Positions 1 through 10,975 of a stretch of DNA of 64,000 bases are shown here, piece by piece. The notes under the pieces are model-generated. The model did not search any database and was not told the DNA's origin. It saw nothing but the letters and a program-made list of their open reading frames with translations. The stretch is from Aegilops tauschii subsp. strangulata (taxonomy: Eukaryota > Streptophyta > Magnoliopsida > Poales > Poaceae): contig NC_053036.3 of assembly GCF_002575655.3 (NCBI RefSeq), positions 160,122,627-160,186,626 of the forward strand, read 5' to 3'. Position 1 is the stretch's first letter. Each line of letters starts with the position of its first letter. A program made the position numbers and the translations under genes.

Positions 1-1156
1 GTCGGAGTAAATGGCCACGGGTAGCCTAACCGACTCCCCCTGGCTCTTTGAAAATTATCGGGCCGATCAAGCCTCCAAGCACTCAAAGCACAGGGCCGCC
101 TTCCCCTGGCCGGCTGTCTCACAGGCCGACTACTGGAAGGCGACCCGGCCCTAAAGACCCTCCCGAAAAGAGCCATAAGATGGCTGACTCCAAGAAGCCG
201 GCCACAAGAGGACCGACTCCCAGAAGCCGGCCAAGACTGCACCCTCAAGGGATGCACCCACATAACGGTGACAAGACGGGGTGTGGCTACAGTACAGCCT
301 GCCACCCCCGAATCCCGGAGCACGCGTGGCCACAGTGCGCCGTACGGGCCAGCCATCCCTCGTCCGGCGCGGCACTGTTGCCATGTTGACCATGACGCCA
401 CCCACGACAGGCTGCCAGTACGGCCCGCGAGCGGCGGGCCCCTTCAGCCAGAGAGACGCTCGAAGGCGGCCGGGCCTCCCCCAGTCGGCCTGGGGCGTAG
501 CCAGCTACCCCACTCACTCGAAGTATGTGCATCATTAAGGAGACAAGACGAGGTAAGGCTACAGTGAGAGCCCGCCAGGCGGCGGCACTGTAGCCATGCT
601 TATCTCGACAAAATCCCTCGTCATCAGGGCCGAGGCTACAGTAACAAGCCACCGACAAGACCCCCAGGTGGTGGGGCCGGCCTGTCGGCCAAGAGGCCGG
701 GAGCCGGCGGGACCCAGCAGTCGGCGGGCCCCAGCAGTCGGCGGAGGGGCCGGCGAATACAGACACTGACGGCTTGGACCCGCGTCCAGCCGGATTACCA
801 TTGTACCCCTGGGGGGTAGGCCTATATAAACCCCCCAGGGCACCCATGCAAAGGGTTGATCTCTTAGAGCTTTAGACACCACATCGAGAGAAGAGGAGAG
901 CTAGCCTTGCCCTTCTTCTTCCTCTAGCCAAACAGCTCAAGGAGCCACTTGTAGCCACCAGTGTTGATCTAGTGATCATGCGGAGACCCCGCAGAGCAGG
1001 ACTAGGGGTGTTATCTCCACGGAGAGCCCCGAACCTAGGTAAGATTCGCCGGCGTGCATGTCTTTGCCTTATCTCGTTTCCAGGCACCGGCGATGTCTTA
1101 CTGGCTCCCACAATGATAAGCCATCCGTTGGCATATGTCGCACCTACCACCCAACA
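1..1156 (+). mobile_element. LTR of a plus-strand gypsy-type retrotransposon (3' or solo LTR)
   Basis: The window opens with GTCGGAGTAAATGG, one base short of a TGTCGG LTR start. The unit ends in CCAACA at 1151-1156, a near match to the inverted end CCGACA. A plus-strand TATA box lies inside. No tRNA primer site follows the right end, so this is probably a 3' LTR or solo LTR whose partner lies left of the window. It seems to have inserted into, or to abut, the 3' part of the minus-strand gypsy element to its right. The target duplication cannot be seen because the left flank is missing. ORFs crossing it on both strands look like chance reading of GC-rich DNA. Confidence 0.65.
821..831 (+). 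promoter_or_regulatory. TATA box of the LTR promoter
   Basis: CCTATATAAAC lies about 330 bp before the LTR right end, the usual place for the U3 promoter. Transcription would start near 850-860, so R/U5 would be about 300 bp. Confidence 0.6.
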
Positions 1157-1163
1157 AGCGGCG

Positions 1164-1838
1164 ATGCAGGTGGTGACGAGGCCTTGGTGCGAGCGGCCTC
1201 CTCCGGGGTACCCGCTACCCTTGTACGCCCGAGCCGAGGGCTCGGGAGGTTGGAGCGACGAGCAGCGCCGCCCGCGCCGCGTCCGGGGCCGCCCCGCCAC
1301 GGCATCATGTGCCGTCGCTCCTGGGGTCCACACCGCGGACTCCTCGCACGAGTTGGTGCTGTGGGCGCCGATGCCTCCAAGCTCCTGGATCCGCTTCCGG
1401 CGGTTCTTCTCTGACGTGATGCCACCGAGGGGGCCTCTCGAGCTCTGGCTGCAGCACGCCGATTGCAGCGCTCCAGCGACCAGAGCGGAGATCGAAGCAG
1501 TCCCCACCGGCAAGATCTTCATGACTCGCGGCTGGGGCGAGATAGCGCGGGTCTGCCGTGCGAGAGGAGCCCTCGCGATCCACTTCGAGTACGATGGCGC
1601 CTCCACGCTCTTCTCCAAGGTCTTCGACACCGGCTGCCGCCTGGAGTGCTGCCCTGGGGAGGAGCGCCAGACCGACGCGCACTCCGCCCGCAGTTACTCC
1701 AACAGCAGCAGCCCCTGGGAGTCCAGCAGCTCTCCTGAGCTTTACGAGACTCCGGAGACGAGCGACGACAGTTACGTGCCCCCGAGCTCTCGCCGCACTT
1801 GGAGCAGGGCTGCGGTGTCCGGCTGTCGCCGCCGCTGA
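1164..1838 (+). CDS. B3-like DNA-binding domain ORF, antisense to the gypsy element
   Basis: This open frame of 224 codons starts at the first ATG after the LTR end. Residues near 105-165 resemble the second half of a plant B3 (DNA-binding pseudobarrel) domain: TGKIFMTRGWGEIARVCRAR, then HFEYDGASTLFSKVFD. This matches the B3 pattern of a GW turn, a long helix, an 'F-y-dG' strand and 'V-FD'. The tail is rich in Ser, Pro and Glu. It lies opposite to and downstream of the minus-strand Gag-Pro pseudogene, where some plant gypsy elements carry an extra antisense ORF. The same strand reads open back into the LTR (972-1163), which I treat as accidental. B3 assignment is by motif memory only. It could be a transduplicated host gene fragment instead. 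Confidence 0.5.
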   Translation: MQVVTRPWCERPPPGYPLPLYARAEGSGGWSDEQRRPRRVRGRPATASCAVAPGVHTADSSHELVLWAPMPPSSWIRFRRFFSDVMPPRGPLELWLQHADCSAPATRAEIEAVPTGKIFMTRGWGEIARVCRARGALAIHFEYDGASTLFSKVFDTGCRLECCPGEERQTDAHSARSYSNSSSPWESSSSPELYETPETSDDSYVPPSSRRTWSRAAVSGCRRR

Positions 1839-3131
1839 TCTGGATGGGGTTGGCGCCGGCCTCCCGTGGCCCACTGTTGATGATGGCGTCTGCCACGGAA
1901 GGGCGTAGATAAGATTCCCCTTAGTATCAACTTTTGTTTCCTGCGAAGGATCATGAATCACCCCGTGGGGGCATGTAAGGGTCTGTAATGTCTTTGGTGC
2001 TTATCTTCCTTGTTATGAAAACTTGGTGAGTGCATGTCCCGTTAAGGCTTGGTCCCCCCTTTCTTCCCTCGCGATGGCTTGTTGCTCTACGCTGACAGGT
2101 CCCGGTCCCCAGGCAGGCTACAGCCGTCGCTGGTATGCCAGGTCGCGTGCCGTGGTCAAGGCCAGGAGGTGTGCGGCCCGAGGTCCAGTAAGAGCCCCTG
2201 AGGCGCGATGCTCGGGGGGTCCCCCTTAGCGCTCAAGCAGCCATGGTAAGGGAAGAAAGGAAAATGACTTGGCCGCAACGGGGCTGCGGCATGGCGTGAG
2301 TGACCATCAGGCCCAGATATTTAGCCGATCCTAGGGCGAAACTTATCGTGCTGACTTCGCGGCGATTCCTGATGTCGCGCTAGGGCTGTGCGCCAACTCG
2401 TGCGGTATAGCCGGGTCGGCCCATACGAGTTCCCCCCCCTTCATGATCTCCTTAGTGCTCTACGTCCTCAGGTCCCGGCCCTCGAGCGAGCTCAGCCGCC
2501 GCTGGTATGCCAGGTCGCGATGCCGTGGTCAAGGCCAGGGGGTGAGGGCTAGAGATCCAGTAAGAGCTCCTGAGTCGCGATGCTCAGGAGCCCCCCTTTT
2601 AACGCGCAAGCGAATTGCACGAGGGAAAAAGGGACTCGCGGGGCCGCCTGCTATCCTTCCCTTGGGATCCCTGTGAGCAGGCACAAGAAGAAACATGGTT
2701 TGCCATTACAGCTGTTAGCTTGCCACTGGTTGCTCTGGGTGAGGTGAAGGCACTGAGGGCCTAGTGAGGTGACGTGCACAACGCGTGCCGTGAGCCAGAG
2801 GTCCACTCAGATTTGTCGGTGTGGCAGGGACGGACCCATGCACCAGCGCCGTGCCTGTGTGAAGGCCCCGGGGGAGGTGATGATCGAGCAGGTGATAGTC
2901 GTTAGCAGGTTATGCATGGAGAGCAGATCAACTTGGATAAATGCAGGAAGATACATGCCACTGGGTCCGGCCCGAGCGGCTTGGGGATGATGCAGCCCGA
3001 GGGGCGCCCCCAGCAAAGTAAGCTAAAGACATAAGCAAAAGGGGTACATGCCACAGGGACGGACCCATGTGGCCTGGGAACAATGCAGCCCGAGGGGCGC
3101 TCCCAGCTTAAACGAGCTTGGAAGATGTCAC
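1839..3131. repeat. Noncoding 3' region of the gypsy element with internal duplications
   Basis: No convincing coding frame. Two diverged direct repeats are visible. One pair is at about 2095-2230 and 2466-2605; both contain GCTGGTATGCCAGGTCGCG, then CCGTGGTCAAGGCCAGG and a 'GATGCTC' tail. A second shorter pair is at about 2985-3020 and 3082-3115; both contain ATGCAGCCCGAGGGGCGC. These look like repeated spacer units between pol and the 3' LTR. Short ORFs here are not supported. Confidence 0.5.
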
Positions 3132-3192
3132 CTAGTTATGTAGACGAAGTAGAGTTGGTGCAGCTGAAGCCGCGCGTTGAAGGAATGGCTCC

Positions 3193-6192
3193 TCATGAGC
3201 CACCGGGACCCTGAGCCTCGGGGGGCTGTGGAGGTTCAGGAGGTTCCCTGAAGACCGTCTCCATCTCCTCCAGGACGGCGTGGTACCTGGCCTCCTGAGC
3301 CGCCAGGATACGCCGTAGGTTGCGCTGATAGGCTGACGCCACGCTCGGTAAGCCGAAGGGCATGCGAATGTAGTTGTGTGGTGGGCCCTTGCAGCGGCCC
3401 ACATGCGATGGCCAGAAGCGCTCCTGAGATGCGGCCCTGTTGAGCCCTGGAACGTCGACGCTGACACGCAGCCCGGCATCCTCGCCTCGATGGGGAGTTG
3501 CGGCTGTGGCCGCGCATGGCTCTTGCTTCTTGCAGTTCCTGGGTGGTCTTGGTGATGAATTCCTGGGTGGAGGGCACTCCTTGCCCTATGCTCTCCTGAG
3601 GAAGGTGTGCCGTGAGGCACGCTTCCAAGTGGTGCCTAAGAGCCTCCCTCGTGAGGTTGGCAAGGTCTGAGGCCCTCCAGAAGAGAGCCCCCGAGCCCTG
3701 CCTGAGGAGGGCGTCGGGCGCGCCTTCCTATGCGATGGAGGGAGGCACCCTGGAGCGGGCGCTGATCCTGACGAGGCTCCTGCCGCGACGCCATCCTCCT
3801 GAGGTCCTGCGCGGCGCGACTGCTTCTTCTTGGGGATGGCCTCCGGAGGGCCTTCACTTCTGTTGTCGGGGTCGTCGATTGCTGCGGCTTGAAAGGCGCG
3901 CTCAAGGGAGCACACCGCCTCCCTCTCTTCACACGGAACCGTGATGATTCCTCCGCTTCCTGGCATCTTGAGAACGTTGTAGCCGTGATGAGTGATTGCC
4001 ATGAACTTGGCCAGGGCTGGATACCCGAGGATGGCATTGTACGGCAGACGGATGTGCGCGACGTCAAAGTCGATGAGCTCGGTGCGATAGTTCTAGCGCT
4101 CCCCGAAGGTGACAGGCAGGCAGACCTGCCCTATTGGTCTGGTGGAACCGTCGGTCACTCCTGAGAAAGGCTTGGTTGGCTGGAGCTGCTCATATGGCAC
4201 TTGGAGGTTGTCGAACATGTCGATGGATAGGACGTTGAGCCCTGCGCCGCCGTCGATGAGAGTTTTGGTGACTTGCACATGGCTGATGACTGTGGAGCAC
4301 AGCATAGGGAGGGCGTCTATGGTGGCCGCGCACTTGAGCTGGTCTGCCAAGTTGAAGGTGATGGCACATTGGGACCACCTGAGCGGGCGCGTGACCTCGA
4401 GCTTGGGGAGCACCGCGTTCACCTCGCGAGCGAACTGTTTGAAGATGCGCTGAGAGGCTGGGGCCTGGGCACCGCCCAAGATGCAGGCGACCGTACGTGG
4501 CTCCTGGACGCCCCCAACCCCCTCGTCCTGGTGGTGGTGGTCGTTCCTTCTTGGTGGCGGCAGCGGGGGAAGACCGGCGTTGCCCTGGGGGCGATCCTCA
4601 CAAGGCGGGTCCCTCCAGGCGCCTTCGCGAGGTTGGTCCTGCCACCGGTCCTCACGAGGCCGGTCGCGCCACTCCTGGCGCGGGCCGCGGTCGTCCCAGC
4701 GTCCGCCTCCACGTCCTCCTCCGCGGCCGTAGCCCCGGTCGTTGCGCTCGGGGCGTCGACCGTAGCGTCCTTCCCGTATGGCTCTGAGCTCTTGGCAGTC
4801 GCTGGTGTTGTGGGTGTTCAGGTTGTGGAAGGCGCAGAACGGTCAGCCGTTCTTGGATGACTCGGGCTGATCTCTGCCTCGCTTGGCGTCGGGCTCCGCT
4901 GCGAGCACTACTGCCTCTTTGCGCTTCACGTCCTTGGCCTTGGCCTTCTTCTCCTCCGCTCCTGCAGCTGGCAGCTCAAGGAGAGAGAGGCGCCCCTCCT
5001 CAGCTCTTGCGTACTTGGTCGCCAGGTTGAACAGCTCCTGAGATGTGCAAAGCTCCTCGTGGATAGCGAGCTCTTCCTTCATCTTGACGTCACGGACGCC
5101 GTCCGAGAACGCGAAGATGATGGCTTCGTCCGTGACCTTGGGGATCTTGAGGCGGGTGTTGTTGAAGCGCTGGATGTACTTCTGGAGGGTCTCTCCTGGT
5201 TGTTGCTTGATGCGGCGAATGTCACCCGCGGCCGGTGGGCGGTCACGAGTGAAGTTGGCGATGAAGCGGTCGCGCATCTCGTCCCAGGAGGAGATCGAGC
5301 CGTGCTGCAGGTTTAGGAGCCAGGAGCGGGCCCCATCCTTGAGAGCCATGGGAAACCAGTTTGCCATGACTTTTTCGTTGCCGTTGGCCGCTTCGATGCT
5401 CAGCTCATAGAGCTGCAGGAACTCCGCGGGGTCGGCGGTGCTATCATAGCGAGGAGGCAGATCTGGCTTGAACTTGCCTAGCCAGGCGACGCTACGCAGT
5501 TCGGGGGCGAAGGCGCGGTAGCCAGCCATGGTCGCCGGGGCTCGCTCCTGAGGTGGAGCTTGGTCTTGGCAAGGTCCGCGCTGCGCCGCTGTAGGCGGCA
5601 CGCGGTCTTGACGAGGTGGCGCGGGGAGCGCCGGTGCACCTTCTCGCGGCCGCGGGATTTCTTGGCAGCTTCTTTCTTCACGCGCGGGCACCGGGCGCGG
5701 TGGATCACGCCGCGGAGGCGCGCGCCTTGGTGCCAAGGCACCGTCTTGGGGTTGAGGTGGTGGAGGCATGCCATGAGCCCCGTCGCCCGCGGCTGGTTGA
5801 GGGGGAGGCAGAGAGTGGGACGGCGCCGGAGAGCCCCCTGCGGCACGGATGAGCTCGGCGACGCGGTTGAGCCACTCATTATAGAGGTCGTCGACGGGGC
5901 GGTAACGCAGGAGCTTGTTCGCCGCGATGAGCGCGGCCCGTGCCTCCATCGGAGCGCGGTGCGCGTGAGACAAAGAACCGGCAGGGGTAAGCGACGGAGT
6001 AGCGGTGCGGCCGTCCTACCGCACCGAAGGATGGAGCGAGGACGCCTGCTGCTCGTTCCCCGCCGGGCCAGTGGCAGCATTGGCGGCGGGAGACGGAGAA
6101 CGACGAGGTGGCCCGCCTATGGGAGCCGTCTGAGCGACACGGGCGGAGAGGGCAGCCCGTCGCTCAGCTCGAGCACGGCGAGCGTCCGCCAT
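3193..6192 (-). pseudogene. Gag-protease polyprotein with reverse-transcriptase remnant (gypsy)
   Basis: Gag would form the particle and protease would cleave it. The frame starts at ATG 6192 (MADARRARAERRAAL). The retrotransposon Gag domain lies near 5380-5000, with WFPMALKDGARSWL, the 'W-D-F...NF' region and GETLQKYIQRFN. A degenerate zinc-knuckle-like stretch (CAFHN...HNTSDC) follows near 4830-4790. The aspartic protease motif is LIDGGAGLN near 4250; the usual LIDGGS is changed to GGA. RT survives only as YIRMPFGLPSVASAYQRN near 3375. In-frame stops are at 6016-6018, 4843-4845, 4093-4095 and 3586-3588. The segment 3628-3480 is readable only in another frame. Most of RT and all of RNase H and integrase are deleted. 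The element is clearly dead. Confidence 0.8.
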
Positions 6193-6250
6193 GGAAATGA
6201 CGAAGCGATGGAGCAACGAACTGATGGAAGGGAAACTACGGCGCACCCCT

Positions 6251-6265
6251 ACCTGGCGTGCCAAA
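6251..6265 (-). other. Primer binding site of the minus-strand gypsy element
   Basis: Directly inside the LTR end, the minus strand reads TTTGGCACGCCAGGT. This is the typical gypsy tRNA primer-site form. It fixes the LTR boundary at 6266 and the minus-strand direction. Confidence 0.6.
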
Positions 6266-6611
6266 TGTCGGATGTGGGGTTCCGCAAACCCTTAAGTTTC
6301 GAACACTGGGGTGCGCGCAGAGTCTCTCCCTCCTACCGATCTACGCTCTAGCTCGCTAAGATCTCGCGGATGAACTCGACGAACTTGCAACACAGAAAGA
6401 CACGAGGTTTATACTGGTTCGGGCCACCATTGTGGTCTAATACCCTATTCCGGTGTGGTGGTGGTGGATTGCCTCTTGGGCTGATGATGAACAGTACAAG
6501 GGAAGAACAACCTCCTGAGGTTGAGGTGTTCTTGTGCTTGTGAACTTGTGGCGTGAGGATTCGATCTGAACTAGTTCGGGATCAGTTGCCTCCTACTGTG
6601 GTGGCTAGTCC

Positions 6612-6620
6612 TATTTATAT
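6612..6620 (+). repeat. Left 9-bp target-site duplication of MITE copy 1
   Basis: TATTTATAT, repeated exactly at 7481-7489. On the minus strand it reads ATATAAATA, part of the LTR TATA box. Confidence 0.85.
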
Positions 6621-7480
6621 GGGACAATTGCATTTTTACCCCCTAGTTGGTTCCTACCCACGGGTTTTGCCCTTACTTTTCGAGCTTGCTCAGTTTTGCC
6701 CTTACTTTTTCCGTCGAGGTCCCTCGAATGCCCTTTGACCGTTTGACCAAAACTTTGAAAATTCATAACTAATTCATATGAACTCGGAAAAATGCAAATA
6801 AGATATCAAAATGTTCAGATAAACATTACCTTTATGTGCATATTATTTGCATTCAGGACAAAAGCACCCTTTAAACTACCTGAGGTAATTAATGTTATTA
6901 ACATTATCAAAAATAAAAAGGTCTAAATAATATATATTTTTCATGAATAAAAAATACATGCAAATGTAGGTGATGTTTTCTAAACATCCAGATATTTTAT
7001 TTGCATTTTTCTGAGTTCGTATCATCTTGTTAAGAATGTTCTAATGACTTTGACCATTATTTGGAAACTTCATAACAAGTTGATACGAACTCAGAAAAAT
7101 GCAAATAAGATATTAGGATGTTCAGAAAACATCACCTACATTTGCATGTAATTTTTATTCATGAAAAAATATTGTTTATACCTTTTTATTTTTAATAATG
7201 TTAATAATATTAACTACCTCAGGTAGTTTAAAGCGTGCTTTTGTCCTGAATGCAAATGATATGCACATAAAGGACATGTTTATCTACACATTTTGATATC
7301 TTATTTGCATTTTTCCGAGTTCATATGAATTAGTTATGAATTTTCAAAGTTTTGGTCAAACGGTCAAAGGGCATTGGAGGGACCTCGACGGAAAAAGTAA
7401 GGGCAAAACTGAGCAAGCTCGAAAAGTAAGGGCAAAACCCGTGGGAAGGAACCAACTAGGGGTAAAAATGCAATTGTCCC
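6621..7480. mobile_element. Mutator-type foldback MITE, copy 1 (860 bp)
   Basis: The ends are GGGACAATTGCATTTT and its inverse. Almost the whole unit is an inverted repeat with arms of about 400 bp around a unique centre near 7025-7085. The exact 9-bp duplication TATTTATAT on both sides is the Mutator-superfamily hallmark. There is no coding capacity; the two ORF-like stretches at its ends are mirror images of the arms. A second copy in the opposite orientation, judged by its centre, is at 60132-60992. Confidence 0.85.
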
Positions 7481-7496
7481 TATTTATATAGGCCCT
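7481..7496 (-). promoter_or_regulatory. LTR TATA box split by the MITE
   Basis: The minus strand reads GGCCTATATAAATA up to the MITE end, and ATATAAATAGG resumes beyond it at 6620. The insertion target was therefore the TATA box. One TATA-like copy now remains on each side of the MITE. Confidence 0.65.
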
Positions 7497-8036
7497 GGTC
7501 CTCTTCCCAAATATCGAGCGGGAAGGGAGCCAACAACGGCGGGCAAATTTGAAGGGGGACAACTAGTACAAGCTATCCTGACAAAAGCGGTCTTTGCCTG
7601 CGAAAAGCTCTGGGGTGACGCCGTCTTGGGCTCCACGATGACCTCCGCCTTGCCGTCCTCCTGGTCTTGGTCTCGTTGCACCAATATGGCAACCTTTTCC
7701 GGATGCCTCGGTACTCTTCGCCTGCGCTGGCCTCCCTAGCACCAAAGAGGAAATAGGGACGCTGCGCGCACTGGCGCTCGCCTGGTACCGTTCGTCATGG
7801 CTAACGTCACGAAAGCCTCGTGAGGTTTGCCTCGCCTTGATATCTCTGCTCCTCGCGAGCCTGCTTGGCTAGGCCACTCCAGAGGAGGACTTGCGTCGTC
7901 CTCCTCGCGAGGCTTGGACCCTCGCGAGGGTCTTGGGTGCCTTGTTGACGAAGATGGGTCGTACGGCCTACTGCTTAGCCACGCTGTGGGCCGCAGGCAG
8001 GCAAGTCTAGGGACCCCCATTCCCAGAACGCCGACA

Positions 8037-9993
8037 CCTTGTACCTTGTTTCCATCTGCACTGACTCTCCTTTCAGGGTTGGAAGCAAATCCATGTGGGA
8101 ATCTCACACGTGACAGGACCTCGCATAATTCTTTTGTTTTTACCTTGTCCAAGACGTACACAGCTGGTGCCATATCCCGTGGTTTACCTTCATTTTGCAC
8201 CTGCAAATCCCTTCTGATACCCAGGTGTGTCAAATCAATCCTAGATTTTAAGGTATCTTTCGTCTTGCCTTCAATATTAAGAAGTGTGCCGATAATGCTG
8301 TCATATATATTTTTCTCAATGTGCATCACATCAAGATTATGCCGCAGATCCAAATCTTTCCAATACTCCAAGTCCTACAAAGTGGACCTGCGGGTAAACA
8401 ATAATCTCTCTACTACGCTGACACATTTCCTTTTCCTGCTACCATTACCAGGTTGGTTTCCTGGTTTAATATGTGTGACCTTCTCTAATTCCACTTGCAA
8501 CTCATCGGCGGTGAGCCTCTTTGGCGCATCACGGTTTTCATGCTTTGCATTGAACACATGTCTTTGGTATTTTGCAGGACGCGGCTTGTCCTTGGCAAGG
8601 AAACAACAGTGTCCAATGTAACAGATCTTGCTAAGTATTGTGTATGACAGCGGATTCCTGTCACAGCAAACACATGCATTGTAACCATGTGTCATTCGCC
8701 CTGACATAGTGCCCAAAGCCGGATAATCATGGATGCACCAAATTATAACAGCACGCAGAAAGAAATCAGCTGGTGGGCTGCTACATAGGTCTCGAGTGAG
8801 AACACCCCTCCATAGCTGTTGAAGTTCCTCCACAAGAGGCTCCATGAATAAATCAAAATCCTTTCCAGGACTTTTTGGACCAGGGATGAGCAAGGCCATC
8901 ATGTAGTTTGATTCTTTGGTGCAGACATTTGGAGGCATGTTGTAAGGGATAACAAGCACTGGCCACATGCTATATGTGGCGCTCTGGTGGCCAAATGGGT
9001 TAAATCCATCTGAAGCTAAGCCAAGTCTAATGTTTCTCGGGTCAGCAACAAACTTTTTGTGTTTCTGATTGAAGCTTTGCCACTCACTACCATGAGATGG
9101 ATGGCTCATTACATTCTGATCTCTGTACTCCTGGTTCCTAGAATGCCACAGTACATCCTCTCTTGTTTCAGCATCATGAAACGACCTCTGCAATCTTTGT
9201 ATAATTGGAAAATGTCTCAGAACATTATGAGGAATCGTCTTCACAGCATCGCCATGTTTCCATCTTGATGATTTGCATTTCGGGCATTCACTTAAGTTGG
9301 CATAATCCTTCCGGAACAGAACACAATTATTCTTACAAACATGGATCATATCATATCCAATTCCAACTGCATGAAGGAAATTCTTCATTTTACTGTAGGT
9401 GTGTGGCAGGTCAGACGCATCTGGGAAAGATTTGCGGAAAGCAGCCAACATCAAATCGAATGATTTGTTGGTCATCCGCTCAGATGTCTTCACCTGAAGA
9501 AAGGTGACCATAGCTGAGAATACCGACAACTTATTTCCTAGGGTGACAGCCACGTTGCATTGTTCCAACATGCGGGCCCACCGTTTTTCTTCTGCAGGTG
9601 AAAGTTCACGAAATGCATGAGCATTTTGTAGCATTGTTTCAATGTTGGTCAAACTCACTGGCTCCACCACCGCTACCTCCTCCTCCTCTTCCACCTGAGC
9701 ATCAGACAGATCAAGATGGTGATCTGCTGCTTCCACGTAGTCAGTAACATTGACGTTCACAGCTTCACCATGATGAACCCACCTAGTATATGTGACCGAC
9801 ATCCCATACAAGTGAGATGATTTTGCACAGTTGACTCGGGTCTTGTAACTGAATTCATACAACTGCTACACGGGCAGAGCACATCTGATTTCGGACCACC
9901 GTATTCTGCTCTGATAAAGTTCATGAAGTTTTAGACCCCCTCGACATATGCAGCGGAGAATCTTCGAGCAGAAGTTATCCAAGTCCTGTCCGT
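8037..9993 (-). pseudogene. CACTA tnp2-family transposase, 3'-truncated by the gypsy LTR
   Basis: This encodes the enzyme that cuts and joins CACTA element ends. The exon follows a splice acceptor (TCTAACAG) at 9994-10001. First comes the transposase-associated domain: DRTWITSARRFSAAYVEGV, then CPCSSCMN, HLTCMG and YTRWVHHGE. The catalytic tnp2 domain follows: LGLASDGFNPF, WPVLVIPYNMPP, LIPGPKSPGKD and IHDYPALGTMSG, with probable catalytic Asp in SDG and HDYP. RHNLDVMHIEKN follows near 8340. Lesions are a TAA just after VEGV near 9932, a 1-bp loss near 9805, and TAG at 8375-8377 where relatives have Trp (TGG). The coding sequence ends at 8037 where the gypsy LTR begins; the C-terminal part is absent from the window. 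Confidence 0.85.
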
Positions 9994-10322
9994 CTGTTAG
10001 ACATACAAATTAGTTCTTCTACTAGATATTATAGGAAAAACATATATGCTTTTTTATGAAGTCCAGAAAAAATACCTAGGTCGATGTCTAAAGCTATGGC
10101 AAGATATTTGGACGAGCAGGTCTAAGTAATGAGATATATGTGAAGCTAATTCAGCAAAAAAATTTGAGTGCTAAATTATGGCAGGCTATTTCAGCAGTCA
10201 ATGAGGCCGAGCACATAGCCATCGAACTATCGAAGGCCATCGCAGCAACAAAGATCGAGTATAAAACGGTGTACAGCTATTTCACCTAACAGATTGGCTA
10301 CTAGACCATGGCAATCTACGTC

Positions 10323-10325
<3 letters not shown>
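9994..10325 (-). other. Intron-like region of the CACTA transposase gene with degenerate short repeats
   Basis: No coding frame. Degenerate units of about 60-70 bp recur through 10080-10510, containing variants of 'tatttcagca..cagattgg' and 'atggcaggatatt'. This is consistent with intronic or subterminal repeats of the CACTA element, upstream of the transposase exon. Confidence 0.4.

Positions 10326-10389
<64 letters not shown>
10326..10389. repeat. (AT)32 microsatellite
   Basis: 64 bases of perfect alternating AT inside the intron-like region. It is read as Ile-Tyr repeats in ORF calls on both strands; those are not genes. Confidence 0.95.
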
Positions 10390-10393
<4 letters not shown>

Positions 10394-10559
10394 GGATATT
10401 TTAGCAACTAATCGGGCTTGGCATGCCATCTCAGCTAAGCAGATTGGGTGCAGAACAGGGCAAGGAAGCTTCTTAAGCAGAGCATATTGACTGTAAACTA
10501 CTTCGGCAAACAATGAGATTAACAGCGTCTATCAGCTAACATTTAGCGCTACACCGACA

Positions 10560-10975
10560 TGCATGGGGCCTCAGTCTAGAATGCGCGTACCGTGGGAGAA
10601 GCTGACCGCCGTGCGTCTCCACACGAACTTCGCCAGCGGTGGCGGTGCTGACCTGTCGTGCGCCTCCACAAGAACGTCGGCAGCGGTGGCGGCGCAACTA
10701 GAGGACGACAGTCTACGAGATCGTACTGTGGGAGCGAGAGGATCGCCGTGCCTCCCCTCGACGAACCGCAGCGCTGACGTATTGGCGTGGAGGGGAGGGC
10801 GGCTTTGGTGGAGCGAATGGAGTGGAGGGGGCGGGGGGAGGGGGTTTGGGGAATATTATTGGCTAGTTGGCCGAAGGGCGGTTGAATTTCGGATTTGGGG
10901 GGGAATTTTTTTTGGGGGGGGAGGGATTTTTGCGCGGTGGGTGGGGGAGTTTGGCGCATGGACGGTTTCTCCAAA
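10560..10975 (-). other. GC-rich leader-like region upstream of the CACTA transposase
   Basis: On the minus strand this is a C-rich stretch (10860-10930) followed by GC-rich sequence with possible splice donors such as CGACAG/GTCAGC. It could be the 5' leader exon of the transposase gene. No protein is recognised on either strand and the CACTA terminus is not found, so this is weak. Confidence 0.3.

Larger units (their letters stand above)
1157..8036 (-). mobile_element. Decayed minus-strand Ty3/gypsy retrotransposon (internal region plus one LTR)
   Basis: The order on the minus strand is LTR (8036-6266), primer site, Gag, protease and RT remnant (6192-3193), then a noncoding 3' region with the antisense B3-like ORF. 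The second LTR is not in the window. Integrase and RNase H are absent and RT is a short stub, so the element could not move alone. The left limit is uncertain: confidence is high for 3132-8036 and lower for 1157-3131. The LTR begins in the reading frame of a CACTA transposase at 8037, so the gypsy element is the younger of the two. Confidence 0.65.
6266..8036 (-). mobile_element. 5' LTR of the minus-strand gypsy element, interrupted by a MITE
   Basis: On the minus strand the LTR starts TGTCGGCGTTCTGGGAA (8036) and ends ...CCGACA (6266). The ends form a perfect 6-bp inverted pair. Without the 860-bp MITE and its duplicated 9 bp it is about 902 bp. The bases CCTTG at 8037-8041 would be one copy of the target duplication; the other lies outside the visible element. 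Confidence 0.75.

Noticed and set aside
972..1163. N-terminal extension of the B3-like ORF
   Set aside because: It lies inside the LTR and is out of keeping with the conserved part; the open frame is probably accidental in GC-rich DNA.
6553..7562. ORFs at both ends of the Mutator-type MITE
   Set aside because: They are mirror images produced by the inverted arms and occur again in copy 2; no protein features.
10308..10513. ORFs with long Ile-Tyr runs on both strands
   Set aside because: Direct translation of the AT microsatellite.
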